Below, piece by piece: positions 8,662-19,274 of a stretch of DNA of 64,000 nt. The DNA comes from Terasakiella pusilla DSM 6293 (GTDB lineage Bacteria; Pseudomonadota; Alphaproteobacteria; Rhodospirillales; Terasakiellaceae): assembly GCF_000688235.1 (NCBI RefSeq), contig NZ_JHYO01000008.1, positions 62,001 to 126,000 of the forward strand, given 5' to 3'. Within the stretch, counting starts at the first letter, position 1; each line of letters starts with the position of its first letter. Below the pieces are notes generated by a model, which ran no database searches, had not been told where the DNA came from, and worked only from the letters and a program-made list of their open reading frames with translations. The position numbers and the translations under genes are program-made.

Positions 8662-8667
8662 CCCTCC
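8662..8667 (-). promoter_or_regulatory. Shine-Dalgarno fixing the start at 8655
   Basis: On the minus strand GGAGGG lies 6 nt before the ATG at 8655. It falls just downstream of the alternative ATG at 8673, so it supports the shorter protein. Confidence 0.6.
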
Positions 8668-8760
8668 GTTCATCCATACCCCAAAGACACCCTCAGATGG
8701 TTTTTAACAAAATAACAAAACCTACAGGGAATATATTATTCTTATGCACTACAGCATAGC

Positions 8761-8782
8761 AAAAAAGAAGCCTTCCGAGGCT
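8761..8782 (-). terminator. Possible minus-strand rho-independent terminator
   Basis: Read on the minus strand, AGCCT-CGGA-AGGCT (8782 to 8769) is followed by TCTTTTTT (8768-8761). The stem is only 5 bp but GC-rich with a tetraloop. It would stop leftward transcripts before the gene starting at 8655, or act as an attenuator for it. Confidence 0.4.
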
Positions 8783-9146
8783 AACATAACAGGTTACTAA
8801 TTGAAGAGTTTTTGACGCGCTATATGGTTTAAATCGCGAACTAGATATAAACTGTATTTCTAAATCAAATTAACACATGGTCAACTCGACAAAATAAAAA
8901 CAAAAATACACATTAACCATTTGATATTACGGCTATCTATTGTTTTTTTCTCATTGTTTTGGATTATGATTTATTAAATTCATGATAAAAACCACATCAT
9001 GAATCGATAGAGAGAGCAGCGATTAATTCTAGAAAACAGTGATTCAAAAATAAAAAAATCGCCAAATATTATTTTTCGACATACTAGCTATAGGCCTCAC
9101 GGACATAAATGCCCCCCTCTACGATAAAACCCAAAAAACACCTCCT

Positions 9147-9188
9147 TAGGATCAAAACCGTGAAAGGTCTTGATCCTATTTATTTTTT
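9147..9188 (+). terminator. Rho-independent terminator with no gene upstream
   Basis: TAGGATCAA (9147-9155) pairs perfectly with TTGATCCTA (9170-9178). The loop holds a second small ACC/GGT pairing, and the stem is followed by a T-rich run (9179-9188). No rightward gene lies between 4478 and this point, so it terminates either an unannotated RNA or marks the former end of a gene replaced by the island. Confidence 0.6.
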
Positions 9189-9289
9189 CGTTCGACATCC
9201 CGTTCGTGCTGATTTTTGGAAAGCTACATATATGCAAAAGGGAAAAGTTACACACAAGATATAGAGATAAAACCACAGGTGAAGCCCTT

Positions 9290-9306
9290 GTAAACTGGGG
9301 GTTTAC
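9290..9306. promoter_or_regulatory. GTAAAC-N5-GTTTAC inverted repeat upstream of the mra promoter
   Basis: GTAAAC (9290-9295) and GTTTAC (9301-9306) form a perfect 6-bp inverted repeat ending 13 bp before the predicted -35. The position suits a regulator of dcw transcription. No protein can be named for it. Confidence 0.3.
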
Positions 9307-9319
9307 CCATGTTTTTACG

Positions 9320-9348
9320 TTGACCTCCCATCAAATCCCATGGTATCC
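9320..9348 (+). promoter_or_regulatory. Predicted promoter of the dcw cluster
   Basis: TTGACC (9320-9325) is a good -35. With 17-bp spacing the -10 would fall at 9343-9348 (GGTATC), which is weak. Both lie against or within the MraZ repeats, so repressor binding would block polymerase. The assignment rests mainly on the -35 and its position about 140 bp before mraZ. Confidence 0.45.
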
Positions 9349-9360
9349 CATATTATCCCA
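9326..9360 (-). promoter_or_regulatory. MraZ operator: four TGGGA repeats
   Basis: TCCCA occurs at 9326-9330, 9336-9340, 9346-9350 and 9356-9360, an exact 10-bp period with 5-nt spacers. On the minus strand each reads TGGGA. MraZ in E. coli is known to bind TGGGN repeats separated by 5 nt at its own promoter, so this is a close match with one repeat more than the usual three. It predicts autoregulation of mraZ and the downstream division genes. Confidence 0.85.
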
Positions 9361-9484
9361 TCGAATAATAAGGGCCTCTTCCTTCTTTGACAGAAGTGCG
9401 TCTCGGTTCATCGGTTTTTAACGACCTATGAGTCATTATTCAACGGGATTGGTTTGGAACTCTTGTTTTGTAGGCAAAGCCACC

Positions 9485-9952
9485 ATGGCACTTTTTGTCG
9501 GAAGGCATCTAAATAAAATAGATAAAAAGGGACGCACCAGTGTTCCTAAGCCCTTCCGCGCGTCTTTTGAAGACCAGTCTTTCCGCGGGATGTACGCCTA
9601 CCCTTCCTTTAAATTCCCCGCAATCGCCGCCTGTGGCGAAGAGTTCATGATCCTGCTGTCCGATAGCTTGACGGCGGAAACCGACTTTTTCTCTGATGAT
9701 CAGGACGATCTGGCGGCTGTTATTCTGGAAAGCGCAACGCAACTGAGCTTTGATGGCGAAGGTCGTGTGATTTTGCCGCAAGACCTGCTGGATCATGCCG
9801 GTATCACCGACGAAGCCCTGTTTGTCGGGCGCGGTCGGGAGTTTTTCATCTGGGAACCGGGTGCTTACGAAACCCATTCAAAACAAGCCTTTAACCGGGC
9901 CCGCGAAGCCAAGCGCACCTTAAAACTCAAAGTCACGGGAGACAACGTATGA
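9485..9952 (+). CDS. mraZ: Transcriptional regulator MraZ
   Basis: A 155-residue protein from the ATG at 9485, giving the usual MALF-x-G-x-H-x-NK-x-D-x-KGR start of MraZ. An upstream in-frame ATG at 9428 would add 19 residues that do not look like MraZ and has no ribosome site. MraZ has two AbrB/SpoVT-like DxxxR-type swapped beta-barrel repeats, assembles into rings and binds TGGGN repeats to repress the dcw promoter; four such repeats lie at 9326-9360. It is the first gene of the cluster, and its stop overlaps rsmH by 4 nt (ATGA). Confidence 0.95.
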   Translation: MALFVGRHLNKIDKKGRTSVPKPFRASFEDQSFRGMYAYPSFKFPAIAACGEEFMILLSDSLTAETDFFSDDQDDLAAVILESATQLSFDGEGRVILPQDLLDHAGITDEALFVGRGREFFIWEPGAYETHSKQAFNRAREAKRTLKLKVTGDNV

Positions 9953-10890
9953 GTGGTCACATCCCCGTACTGTTAAACGAAATTGTTGACGCCATCGATC
10001 CACAGGAAAACGACATTGTTGTCGACGGGACCTTCGGCGGGGGCGGTTATACCAAAGCCATACTGGACAAGGCCAATTGCCGTGTCTTCGGCATCGACCG
10101 TGATCCGGACGCCATCAAGCGCGGGAACGATCTTTCCCAACAACTTGAAGGTCGTCTGACAATGTTCGAGGGCTGCTATGGGGACATGGCGGCCCTTGTC
10201 GATCAGAAAGTGAACGCAGTGGTTCTCGATATCGGGGTCTCCTCCTTCCAGATTGATGAGGCGGATCGCGGCTTTTCCTTCCGTGAAGATGGCCCGCTGG
10301 ATATGCGCATGGCCCAAAGCGGCGAGAGCGCAGCCGATGTGGTCAACACCTATGGCGAAAAAGAACTGGCCGATATCATTTATAAATATGGCGAAGAACG
10401 TCATTCGCGCCGTGTGGCCAAAGCGATTGTGGAAGCCCGCAAGGAAGAAGAGATCACGACCACAGGGCAACTGGCAAAGATCGTGCGCTCTGTCGTGTGG
10501 CAAGCCAAGGACAAGATCGATCCGGCGACCCGCACCTTTCAGGGGTTGCGCATCTATGTGAACGACGAATTGGGCGAACTGGAACGCGGACTTGCTGCCG
10601 CCGAGCAGATTTTGGAACCCGGCGGTCGTCTGGTTGTTGTGACCTTCCACTCCCTTGAAGATCGCATCGTCAAAAAGTTTTTGAAAGAACGCGCAGGCCA
10701 GACCTCGCGCGGCAACCGCTATATGCCGGATGCCGGCGACAGTGGCCCGCAAGCCACCTTCACCCTTATCAACCGCAAACCCGTTGCCCCCAGTGATGGG
10801 GAATGTCGGGAAAATCCGCGCGCGCGTTCCAGTAAACTGCGTGCCGCTTTGCGCACAGATGCCCCCGCTTGGACAGGAGAAAACGCATGA
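9949..10890 (+). CDS. rsmH: 16S rRNA (cytosine(1402)-N(4))-methyltransferase RsmH
   Basis: A 313-residue protein, normal length for RsmH (MraW). It uses SAM to methylate N4 of C1402 in the 16S rRNA decoding centre. Visible motifs: HIPVLLNE at the start, the SAM-binding DGTFGGGGY (about residues 26-34), DIGVSSFQID with the DRGFSFR-x-DGPLDMRM block (about 88-116), and a C-terminal FHSLEDRIVK-x-F. It overlaps mraZ and ftsL by 4 nt each and is cotranscribed with the division genes. Confidence 0.97.
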   Translation: MSGHIPVLLNEIVDAIDPQENDIVVDGTFGGGGYTKAILDKANCRVFGIDRDPDAIKRGNDLSQQLEGRLTMFEGCYGDMAALVDQKVNAVVLDIGVSSFQIDEADRGFSFREDGPLDMRMAQSGESAADVVNTYGEKELADIIYKYGEERHSRRVAKAIVEARKEEEITTTGQLAKIVRSVVWQAKDKIDPATRTFQGLRIYVNDELGELERGLAAAEQILEPGGRLVVVTFHSLEDRIVKKFLKERAGQTSRGNRYMPDAGDSGPQATFTLINRKPVAPSDGECRENPRARSSKLRAALRTDAPAWTGENA

Positions 10891-11210
10891 CACGCCTGAC
10901 CATCGCCTTAACCGCTGTTCTCGCCCTTGCGCTGTCCATCGGGGTATTTCGTATCACCTATCAGGTGGACGAACTTGAAAAGCAGTTACACAGCCTGAAC
11001 AACGAAATTCTGGATGAACAGGAAACCATCCATATCCTGAAAGCGGAATGGAGTTACCTGAACGATCCCAGCCGTCTGGAATCTCTTGCCAAACGTTATC
11101 TTGATCTGGAAGAGATGCGCGGGGAACAGCTTGTCACCTTTGACAGTCTGAATAATCCGGCTGCCTTGCCACCTGACCCCAACACAACCCCGGCAAAGCT
11201 GGAGCAATAA
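10887..11210 (+). CDS. ftsL: Cell division protein FtsL
   Basis: A 107-residue bitopic membrane protein from the ATG at 10887, which overlaps the rsmH stop and has AGGAG 7 nt upstream. Residues 1-4 are cytoplasmic and about 5-23 form the single membrane helix. Residues 27-70 form a leucine-rich coiled coil (VDELEKQLHSLNNEILDEQETI) ending in the W-x-YLNDP-x-RLE motif seen in FtsL. FtsL joins FtsB and FtsQ in the divisome and helps activate FtsWI. Sequence identity is low in this family, so position between rsmH and ftsI is part of the evidence. Confidence 0.9.
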   Translation: MTRLTIALTAVLALALSIGVFRITYQVDELEKQLHSLNNEILDEQETIHILKAEWSYLNDPSRLESLAKRYLDLEEMRGEQLVTFDSLNNPAALPPDPNTTPAKLEQ

Positions 11211-11213
11211 TCC

Positions 11214-12902
11214 ATGGAATTGCGCGGGGCAAAAATCAAACAACAGCGTAACAAGCGCGCTATTGAAACAGGACATAACCGTACCATGGTTGCTGGTGCG
11301 GTCTTTGCCGTTCTGTTTATGGTGCTGGCTGCGCGGGTTGTGGATTTATCCCTGTTCAATGGTCATCAGGAACCGCGCTTGGTCAAGGTTGAGACCAGTA
11401 CCGAGATTGAAACCACGCGGGCCAACATTCTAGATCGCAACGGCACGCTGATTGCGACCTCCTTGCCGACGGACTCTTTGTTTGTGGATTCAAAAGCATT
11501 TATGGCAACCGGTGAAGATGCGACCATGACAGCGCGTAAACTCGCCAGCATCCTGCCGGAACTGAGCCTGAATAAAGCCGCTGAAAAACTGACTTCTGGC
11601 CGTCGTTTTGAATATCTGGTGCGTAACCTGACACCGGAACAGAAATATCAAGTCAACCTGTTGGGTATCCCCGGCCTGCACTTCCAACGTGAAGAGCGCC
11701 GCACCTACCCCCACGGCCCCTTGGTCGCCCATGTCCTTGGCTATACAGATGTGGACGGACGCGGGATTTCCGGTGTGGAAAAAAGCTTCGATCAACAACT
11801 GCTGGGACCGGATGGCAACCTGCAACTTTCCATTGATGTGCGCGTCCAGTCCGTTGTGCGCGCTGCCCTTATGGAAACGATTGAGGAATTTAAAGCCATC
11901 GGCGGCGCAGGGCTTGTGATGGATATTGAGACGGGCGAGCTTCTGGCCCTTGTCTCCCTGCCCGATTTCGACCCCAACGACACCAGCACCGTCAAGGGAG
12001 ATGCCGGTTTCAACCGCGCAACCAAAGGTGTGTATGAGATGGGATCCATCTTTAAATTGTTGAACACCGCCATGGCGCTTGATGCGGGTGTGGTCACCTT
12101 GCGTGATAAGTTTGACGCAACAAAGCCGCTGAAAATCGGTCGCTTCCGTATCAATGACTTTCACGGCAAAAAGCGGGTGCTGACCGTGCCGGAAGTCTTG
12201 GTCTTTTCCTCCAACATCGGGTCGGCCCAAATCGCACTGGAAGCAGGGACCGACCTGCAGCGCGAATATCTAGGACGGTTTGGCCTGTTGAACACCGCTT
12301 CCATTGAAATTCCCGAAGTCGGTGCCCCCTTGCTGCCGGGCAACTGGCGCAAAGCCAACACGATGACCATCTCCTACGGGCATGGTATCGCGGTTTCCCC
12401 CTTGCAATTGACCAGCGCCATCGGTGCGGTTGCCAATGGGGGCATCCTGCGCCAACCGACTTTGCTCAAAACCAACGAAGCAGACCGCCTGCCCGGTCAT
12501 CGCGTGATTAGTGAAAAAACGTCCGAAGTCATGCGCAAGCTGATGCGCCTTGTTGTTTTGCAAGGCTCCGGCAAAAACGCGGATTCAAAATTTTATCGCG
12601 TGGGCGGTAAAACAGGGACAGCGGATAAGCAAGAAGGCGGGCGGTATAATCGCCGGGCACGTATTTCGTCCTTTGCAGGTGTCTTCCCGATGGATAACCC
12701 AAAATATGCGATCCTCGCCATGGTCGATGAGCCGGTCGGCATTAAACGCACCTTTGGCTATGCCACAGCGGGCTGGGTTGCCGCCCCCATTGCCAAAAAG
12801 ATCGTAGATCGCATCGGCCCCATGTTAGGCCTGCAACCATCCAGTGGTGACGAACAACTCTATCAACCAGGGGACCCCCTGTTCATCAAGGTGAAAGGGT
12901 AA
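11214..12902 (+). CDS. ftsI: Peptidoglycan transpeptidase FtsI (PBP3)
   Basis: A 562-residue class B penicillin-binding protein that cross-links septal peptidoglycan. A cytoplasmic tail and one membrane helix (about 25-45) are followed by the PBP dimerisation domain and the transpeptidase domain. All three active-site motifs are present: S278-x-x-K281 (MGSIFK), S332-S-N334 and K466-T-G-T469. It starts 3 nt after ftsL and works with FtsW, encoded nearby, as the septal synthase pair. Confidence 0.97.
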   Translation: MELRGAKIKQQRNKRAIETGHNRTMVAGAVFAVLFMVLAARVVDLSLFNGHQEPRLVKVETSTEIETTRANILDRNGTLIATSLPTDSLFVDSKAFMATGEDATMTARKLASILPELSLNKAAEKLTSGRRFEYLVRNLTPEQKYQVNLLGIPGLHFQREERRTYPHGPLVAHVLGYTDVDGRGISGVEKSFDQQLLGPDGNLQLSIDVRVQSVVRAALMETIEEFKAIGGAGLVMDIETGELLALVSLPDFDPNDTSTVKGDAGFNRATKGVYEMGSIFKLLNTAMALDAGVVTLRDKFDATKPLKIGRFRINDFHGKKRVLTVPEVLVFSSNIGSAQIALEAGTDLQREYLGRFGLLNTASIEIPEVGAPLLPGNWRKANTMTISYGHGIAVSPLQLTSAIGAVANGGILRQPTLLKTNEADRLPGHRVISEKTSEVMRKLMRLVVLQGSGKNADSKFYRVGGKTGTADKQEGGRYNRRARISSFAGVFPMDNPKYAILAMVDEPVGIKRTFGYATAGWVAAPIAKKIVDRIGPMLGLQPSSGDEQLYQPGDPLFIKVKG

Positions 12903-12905
12903 GTC

Positions 12906-14324
12906 ATGGTTATGTTGCAAGATCTCATCCCCGAATTTGACGCAAATGTCGCTGTCAGCGGGATCACGGTTGACTCCCGCAAGGTCGAAGACGGCTTTTT
13001 GTTTGCCGCCCTGCCCGGCACGCAAGTCGATGGGCGCAAATTCATCCCCCAAGCAATCGCAAACGGGGCGCGCGTCATCTTGACCGCCAACGATCAGGAG
13101 ATCGAGGCACCGGACAATGTGGTGGTGGTGTACGACGCCAACCCACGTCTGCGCTTTGCCGATATCGCAGCCTCTTTTTATGAACGTCAACCCAAATGCA
13201 TTGCGGCTATTACCGGCACAAACGGCAAAAGTTCCTGCGTGACCTTTGTGCGCCAGCTTTGGTCCCTGTTGGGGCAACAAGCCGCCAGTGTCGGCACCAT
13301 TGGTGTGTCCGCCCCCGGTCTGGAAATCGCGGGCGGCCTGACCACCCCAGATGCCGCAGGTTTGCATGAACGTTTGGCTGATTTGGCCGATCATGGCGTC
13401 ACTCACCTGGCCATGGAAGCCTCCAGTCACGGGTTGGACCAATACCGCCTTGACGGGGTGAATGTGCGCATTGCCGCCTTCACCAACCTCAGCCGCGATC
13501 ATCTGGATTACCATCCGGACATGGATAGCTATCTGGCGGCCAAATCCCGCTTGTTTAGTGACGTGTTGCGCATGGGCGGCATTGCTGTCCTGAATGCCGA
13601 CATCCCGGAATTTGAGACGTTGAAAGACGCAACCGGCACCTATGGTCACAGCATCCTCAGCTATGGGGAAAAAGGCGACGATATCCAACTTCTGTCCGCC
13701 ACCCCGTGTGAGGGCGGACAACGCCTGTCCCTCAGCGTGCAAGGTACGACCTATGACATTACCCTGCCCTTGGCCGGTGATTTTCAGGTGGAAAATGTGC
13801 TCTGTTCTTTAGGCGTTGTTCTCGCCTCCAAATTTGAAGCAGCAGAGGTTGTGCCGTTGCTGGTAAAACTAGAAGGCGTGCCCGGTCGTCTGGAACTGAT
13901 CGGCAAGGGTGTCTATGTGGACTACGCCCATACACCCGATGCGCTTGAAACCGTCCTCAAGGCCCTGCGCCCCCATACGGAAAATAAGCTGGCTGTCCTG
14001 TTTGGCTGCGGCGGGGACCGTGACAAAGGTAAACGCCCTGAAATGGGTCGGATCGCACGTGCCTGTGCCGATGTGATTTATGTCAGTGATGATAACCCGC
14101 GCAGTGAAGATGCAACCACCATCCGGTCTGAAATCATGGCAGCTTGCCCGGATGCAATTGAAATTGGCGATCGCAAAGCCGCTATTGAAACCGCGATCAA
14201 AGCAATGGACGATGGTGACGTTTTGGTGCTTGCGGGTAAAGGGCATGAGACAGGCCAGATTATCGGCGATAAAGTCCTGCCCTTTGATGATCGTGCGCTC
14301 GCGCGGGAGGTGATCCATGGCTGA
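12906..14324 (+). CDS. murE: UDP-MurNAc-tripeptide synthetase MurE (meso-DAP adding)
   Basis: A 472-residue Mur ligase that adds the third stem-peptide residue in the cytoplasm. Seen: the N-terminal TVDSRKV block that holds UDP, the ATP loop GTNGKS near residue 103, the ligase HTPDALE block and the D-x-NPR motif (DDNPRSED, near 395). DNPR is the known signature of enzymes selecting meso-diaminopimelate, so the wall is A1-gamma meso-DAP type. It overlaps murF by 8 nt. Confidence 0.96.
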   Translation: MVMLQDLIPEFDANVAVSGITVDSRKVEDGFLFAALPGTQVDGRKFIPQAIANGARVILTANDQEIEAPDNVVVVYDANPRLRFADIAASFYERQPKCIAAITGTNGKSSCVTFVRQLWSLLGQQAASVGTIGVSAPGLEIAGGLTTPDAAGLHERLADLADHGVTHLAMEASSHGLDQYRLDGVNVRIAAFTNLSRDHLDYHPDMDSYLAAKSRLFSDVLRMGGIAVLNADIPEFETLKDATGTYGHSILSYGEKGDDIQLLSATPCEGGQRLSLSVQGTTYDITLPLAGDFQVENVLCSLGVVLASKFEAAEVVPLLVKLEGVPGRLELIGKGVYVDYAHTPDALETVLKALRPHTENKLAVLFGCGGDRDKGKRPEMGRIARACADVIYVSDDNPRSEDATTIRSEIMAACPDAIEIGDRKAAIETAIKAMDDGDVLVLAGKGHETGQIIGDKVLPFDDRALAREVIHG

Positions 14325-15699
14325 TCTCCTTTGGACAAGCGAAGAAGCCGCGAAAGCTGTTGACGGCACGCCCTTTGGCGATTGGGCCTCAACGGGCATC
14401 ACCATCGATAGCCGCGCTGTGGCGAAAGGCGATCTGTTTATTGCGATCAAAGGCCCCAGCTTTGACGGTCATGACTATGTGCAAGCCGCCCTGAAAGCCG
14501 GTGCCAGTGCTGCCATTGTCTCCCACATTCCCAAGGATTGCCGTAAAGACGACAATCTTTTGCTGGTGCGTGACACGACCAAAGCCCTGGAACAATTGGG
14601 CATTGCCGCGCGTGCACGCTCCAACGCAAAAATCATCGCCGTGACAGGCAGTGTCGGCAAAACAGGCGTCAAAGAAGCCTTGGCCAGCGTCTTGTCCCAA
14701 CAAGGCAAAACACATGCGACCATCGGCAATCTCAATAACCATTTCGGCCTACCCTTAACTTTGGCACGGATGCCGCGTGATTGTGACTATGCGGTCCTTG
14801 AACTGGGGATGAACCACGCAGGCGAACTGACGCCGCTGTCCCACATGGCAAAACCACATGCCGCCATCATCACCACCATCGCGTCCGCCCACCTTGAACA
14901 TTTCAACGGGTTAGAGGGGATTTGCGATGCCAAATGTGAGATTTTCGCCGGACTGGATCAAGACGGCGTTGCGATCCTAAATGCCGATAACGCCTTTTTT
15001 GATCGTATGAAAGACGCAGCCCTTGGCCATCGCATCCTCGGCTTCGGCACCTCATCAAAGGCGGACTTCAAAGCCATTGACGCAACACCTGTCGCCACCG
15101 GCACAGATATTAAAGCGGACCTGAACGGGCACGCCCTTAACTACACCATTGCCCATCAAGGTCAGCATTGGGTGGGCAACAGCCTGTGCGTCTTAGCGGG
15201 CGTTGTGGCTTTGGGTGCGGATGTCAAACAGGCCGCGGCCCATCTTGGTCAATTGGCGCAATTAAAAGGGCGCGGGGCCGTCCATCATATCGATGCCCCG
15301 TTCGGCAGCATTCAGGTGATTGACGAAAGTTACAATGCCAACGAAGCCTCCATGCGCGCTGCCCTTGAGGTTCTGTCCCTCAAAGAGGGGCGTCGCATCG
15401 CTGTGCTGGGTGATATGCTGGAACTTGGTCCCGATGAAGTCAACATCCATGCCGGATTGGTGGATGCCTGTGATCCCATTGATCTGGTCTTCACCTGCGG
15501 TCCCCTCATGAAACATTTGCATGACGCGCTCCCCCAAGCCAAGCGCGGTGCCCATGCCCCCGATTCAAAACACCTCGCCCCACTGGTTGTGCAAAGCCTG
15601 CGCGCCGGTGACATCATCAGTATCAAAAGCTCAAAAGGATCGCGCACGGTTATCGTGCTGGATGCCCTGTTGGATTTGGATGTGAAAAAAGAGACCTAA
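14317..15699 (+). CDS. murF: UDP-MurNAc-tripeptide--D-Ala-D-Ala ligase MurF
   Basis: A 460-residue Mur ligase that adds D-Ala-D-Ala to the UDP-MurNAc tripeptide, the last cytoplasmic step before MraY. The N-terminal TIDSRAV-x-KGDLFIAI substrate block, ATP loop TGSVGKTG (about 109-116), N[11 protein letters not shown] and the C-terminal DESYNANE-x-S motif are typical. The start ATG follows GGGAGG and lies inside the end of murE, suggesting translational coupling. Confidence 0.96.
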   Translation: MADLLWTSEEAAKAVDGTPFGDWASTGITIDSRAVAKGDLFIAIKGPSFDGHDYVQAALKAGASAAIVSHIPKDCRKDDNLLLVRDTTKALEQLGIAARARSNAKIIAVTGSVGKTGVKEALASVLSQQGKTHATIGNLNNHFGLPLTLARMPRDCDYAVLELGMNHAGELTPLSHMAKPHAAIITTIASAHLEHFNGLEGICDAKCEIFAGLDQDGVAILNADNAFFDRMKDAALGHRILGFGTSSKADFKAIDATPVATGTDIKADLNGHALNYTIAHQGQHWVGNSLCVLAGVVALGADVKQAAAHLGQLAQLKGRGAVHHIDAPFGSIQVIDESYNANEASMRAALEVLSLKEGRRIAVLGDMLELGPDEVNIHAGLVDACDPIDLVFTCGPLMKHLHDALPQAKRGAHAPDSKHLAPLVVQSLRAGDIISIKSSKGSRTVIVLDALLDLDVKKET

Positions 15700-15704
15700 C
15701 ACAC

Positions 15705-16790
15705 ATGCTATACCACCTCCTCTTTCCCCTAGCCGATGAATATACGGTCTTCAACCTGTTCAAATACCTGACCTTTAGAACAGGTGGCGCGGTTATGACC
15801 GCCATGTTGATCGCCTTCATCATCGGCCCGTCCATGATCCGCTGGTTGCGTCAATGGCAGGGGCAAGGCCAACCCATCCGCAACGATGGCCCTGAAAGCC
15901 ACCTGAAAAAACAAGGCACACCGACCATGGGCGGGATCATGATCCTGTTTTCCATGTCCGTGTCCGTCCTGTTGTGGGCCGACCTGACCAATATGTATTT
16001 CTGGGCGGTGATGCTGGTCACTCTTGGCTACGGCCTGATCGGTTTCACCGATGATTACCTGAAAGTCTCCAAGAAAAACACCAAGGGTCTGTCGGGGAAA
16101 CTCAAGCTTTTGGGGCAAATCCTGTTTGCCGGGATCGCCGCTTACATGATTGCGCTCACTCAGCCTGACAGCCTCAACACCCATCTGGCGCTGCCGTTTT
16201 TCAAAGACGTACTGATCAACCTCGGTTGGTTCTTCCCCGTCTTTGGGGTCTTTGTCATGATCGGCGCCTCTAACGCGGTTAACCTGACAGATGGCTTGGA
16301 TGGTCTTGCGACGGTGCCTGTCATCATCGCCTGCGGCGTCTTTGCCATCATCGCTTATTTGATCGGCAACGCGGTCTTTTCCGGCTACCTGCAAATCCAT
16401 TATGTCCCCGGCGCCGGGGAACTGGCGGTTATTTGCGCCGCTGTTATTGGCGGCTGCATCGGCTTTTTGTGGTTTAACGCCCCACCCGCCATGGTCTTTA
16501 TGGGCGACACAGGATCTTTGGCCCTTGGCGGCACCTTGGGGTCCATCGCGGTTGTGACCAAGCACGAACTGGTGCTGGCCATTGTCGGCGGCCTGTTTGT
16601 GTTGGAAACCGTGTCCGTCATCGTACAGGTTGCCTCCTTCAAGCTGACGGGCAAGCGGGTCTTTAAAATGGCCCCGCTGCACCATCATTTTGAGAAAAAA
16701 GGCTGGGCCGAGCCCACTATCGTTATTCGCTTCTGGATCATCGCCTTAATCTTGGCCTTGATCGGGCTTGCGACATTGAAAATTCGTTAA
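15705..16790 (+). CDS. mraY: Phospho-MurNAc-pentapeptide transferase MraY
   Basis: A 361-residue polytopic inner-membrane enzyme that moves phospho-MurNAc-pentapeptide onto undecaprenyl phosphate to make lipid I. About ten membrane segments. The Mg-binding and active-site motifs are visible: [31 protein letters not shown] and the histidine run PLHHHFE. Normal length and context between murF and murD. Confidence 0.97.
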   Translation: MLYHLLFPLADEYTVFNLFKYLTFRTGGAVMTAMLIAFIIGPSMIRWLRQWQGQGQPIRNDGPESHLKKQGTPTMGGIMILFSMSVSVLLWADLTNMYFWAVMLVTLGYGLIGFTDDYLKVSKKNTKGLSGKLKLLGQILFAGIAAYMIALTQPDSLNTHLALPFFKDVLINLGWFFPVFGVFVMIGASNAVNLTDGLDGLATVPVIIACGVFAIIAYLIGNAVFSGYLQIHYVPGAGELAVICAAVIGGCIGFLWFNAPPAMVFMGDTGSLALGGTLGSIAVVTKHELVLAIVGGLFVLETVSVIVQVASFKLTGKRVFKMAPLHHHFEKKGWAEPTIVIRFWIIALILALIGLATLKIR

Positions 16791-16803
16791 AGGACAAACG
16801 GTC

Positions 16804-18155
<1,352 letters not shown>

Positions 18156-18159
<4 letters not shown>

Positions 18160-19274
18160 TCAGCTTCTCTCGTGTAGATACCAGCATTATGGGGCGTTGG
18201 TGGTGGACGGTCGACCGTTGGCTGCTGGCATCCCTGTTGCTGATCGTTGGTGTCGGGGCGATCCTGACCCTTGCCGCCAGCCCGCCTGTTGCGGCGCGCC
18301 TCCATCTCGATACCTACCATTTTGCCCTGCGCCAATTTGCTTATCTGCCGCTTGCTTTGGCGGTGATGCTAGGTGTCTCCATGCTCACCCCCATTCAGGT
18401 GCGCAGGCTCGCGACCCTTGGCTTTGGCGTCTTTATCTTATTGACCGCCAGCACGCATTTTCTGGGCGCGGAAATTAAGGGTGCGGCGCGTTGGGTGTCG
18501 CTGGGCAGCTTCACCCTGCAACCGTCTGAATTTGTTAAACCGACCTTCGCGGTCGTTGCCGCATGGATGTTTGCTGAATGGCGCAAAGACGGCACTTTTC
18601 CCGGGCATTTCATTGCCATCGGGCTGTTTGGCTTGGTCGCAGGCTTGCTGGTCACCCAACCGGATTTCGGCATGACCGCTGTGATCTCGGCGGTCTGGGG
18701 GATACAGTTCTTCCTCGCTGGCCTGCCTGTCTTCTTTGTGGTGCTGGTCGCCTTTTTGTTTATGACAGGATCAATGGTCGCCTACATGACGGTGGATCAC
18801 GTGAAAAGCCGTGTGGATCGCTTCCTTGATCCCACCAGCGGCGACAGCTATCAGATCAGCCGTTCCCTCGAAGCCTTCCAGAACGGGGGCTTTTTGGGCA
18901 CCGGTCCGGGGGAAGGACAGATCAAGCATGTGCTGCCCGATGCCCATACCGACTTTATCTTTGCCGTTGCAGGCGAAGAATTTGGCATGATTGCCTGCCT
19001 GTTGATCATTGGTCTGTTTGCAACCGTGGTCTTGCGCGGCTTTGCCCGTATGTTCCGTGAAGACAACCTGTTTGTCTTGCTGGCGGTGGGCGGACTTGTC
19101 ACCCAGTTTGGCCTGCAAGCGGTCATCAACATGGCTTCGACCACACATCTGATGCCGACCAAAGGCATGACCTTACCGTTTATCAGCTATGGCGGCTCCA
19201 GCCTTCTGTCCCTTGCCCTTGGTATGGGGATGCTGCTTTCTTTAACACGACGACGCCCCGGAGGTGACTTGTGA
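18156..19274 (+). CDS. ftsW: Septal peptidoglycan polymerase FtsW (SEDS family)
   Basis: A 372-residue SEDS protein with about ten membrane segments. SEDS proteins polymerise glycan strands from lipid II together with a class B PBP, here FtsI. Typical motifs are AARWVSLG...LQPSEFVK (about 108-128), the large periplasmic loop with R-x-x-RF-DP...YQ, and the C-terminal PFISYGGSSLL. Overlaps murD and murG by 4 nt each. Confidence 0.96.

Larger units (their letters stand above)
8656..9484. other. Long AT-rich intergenic region between the island and the dcw cluster
   Basis: No convincing gene on either strand. From left to right it holds a possible minus-strand leader for the gene starting at 8655, a minus-strand hairpin with T-tract (8761-8782), about 360 bp of AT-rich sequence with no feature I can name, a minus-strand stretch with a near-perfect Shine-Dalgarno but only tiny ORFs (9044-9147), a plus-strand terminator (9147-9188), a GTAAAC/GTTTAC inverted repeat (9290-9306) and the mra promoter with MraZ sites (9320-9360). 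A non-coding RNA between the two terminators is possible. Confidence 0.6.

Noticed and set aside
8990-9020. Repeated atgat/catgat motifs as phage or tRNA attachment site
   Set aside because: Short AT-rich similarity only; no tRNA end and no integrase gene in the window.
9249-9257. DnaA-box-like TTACACACA
   Set aside because: A single 9-mer with mismatches to the consensus and no cluster of boxes or origin genes nearby.
9170-9421. 83-residue ORF over the mra promoter
   Set aside because: It spans the terminator T-run, the -35 and the MraZ repeats and resembles no protein; the non-coding reading explains the sequence better.
9428-9484. Upstream ATG extending mraZ by 19 residues
   Set aside because: The added residues do not resemble MraZ and no ribosome site precedes the ATG; MraZ normally begins at the MALF start.
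9973-10893. 306-residue ORF antisense to rsmH
   Set aside because: Antisense shadow; rsmH motifs are clear on the plus strand.
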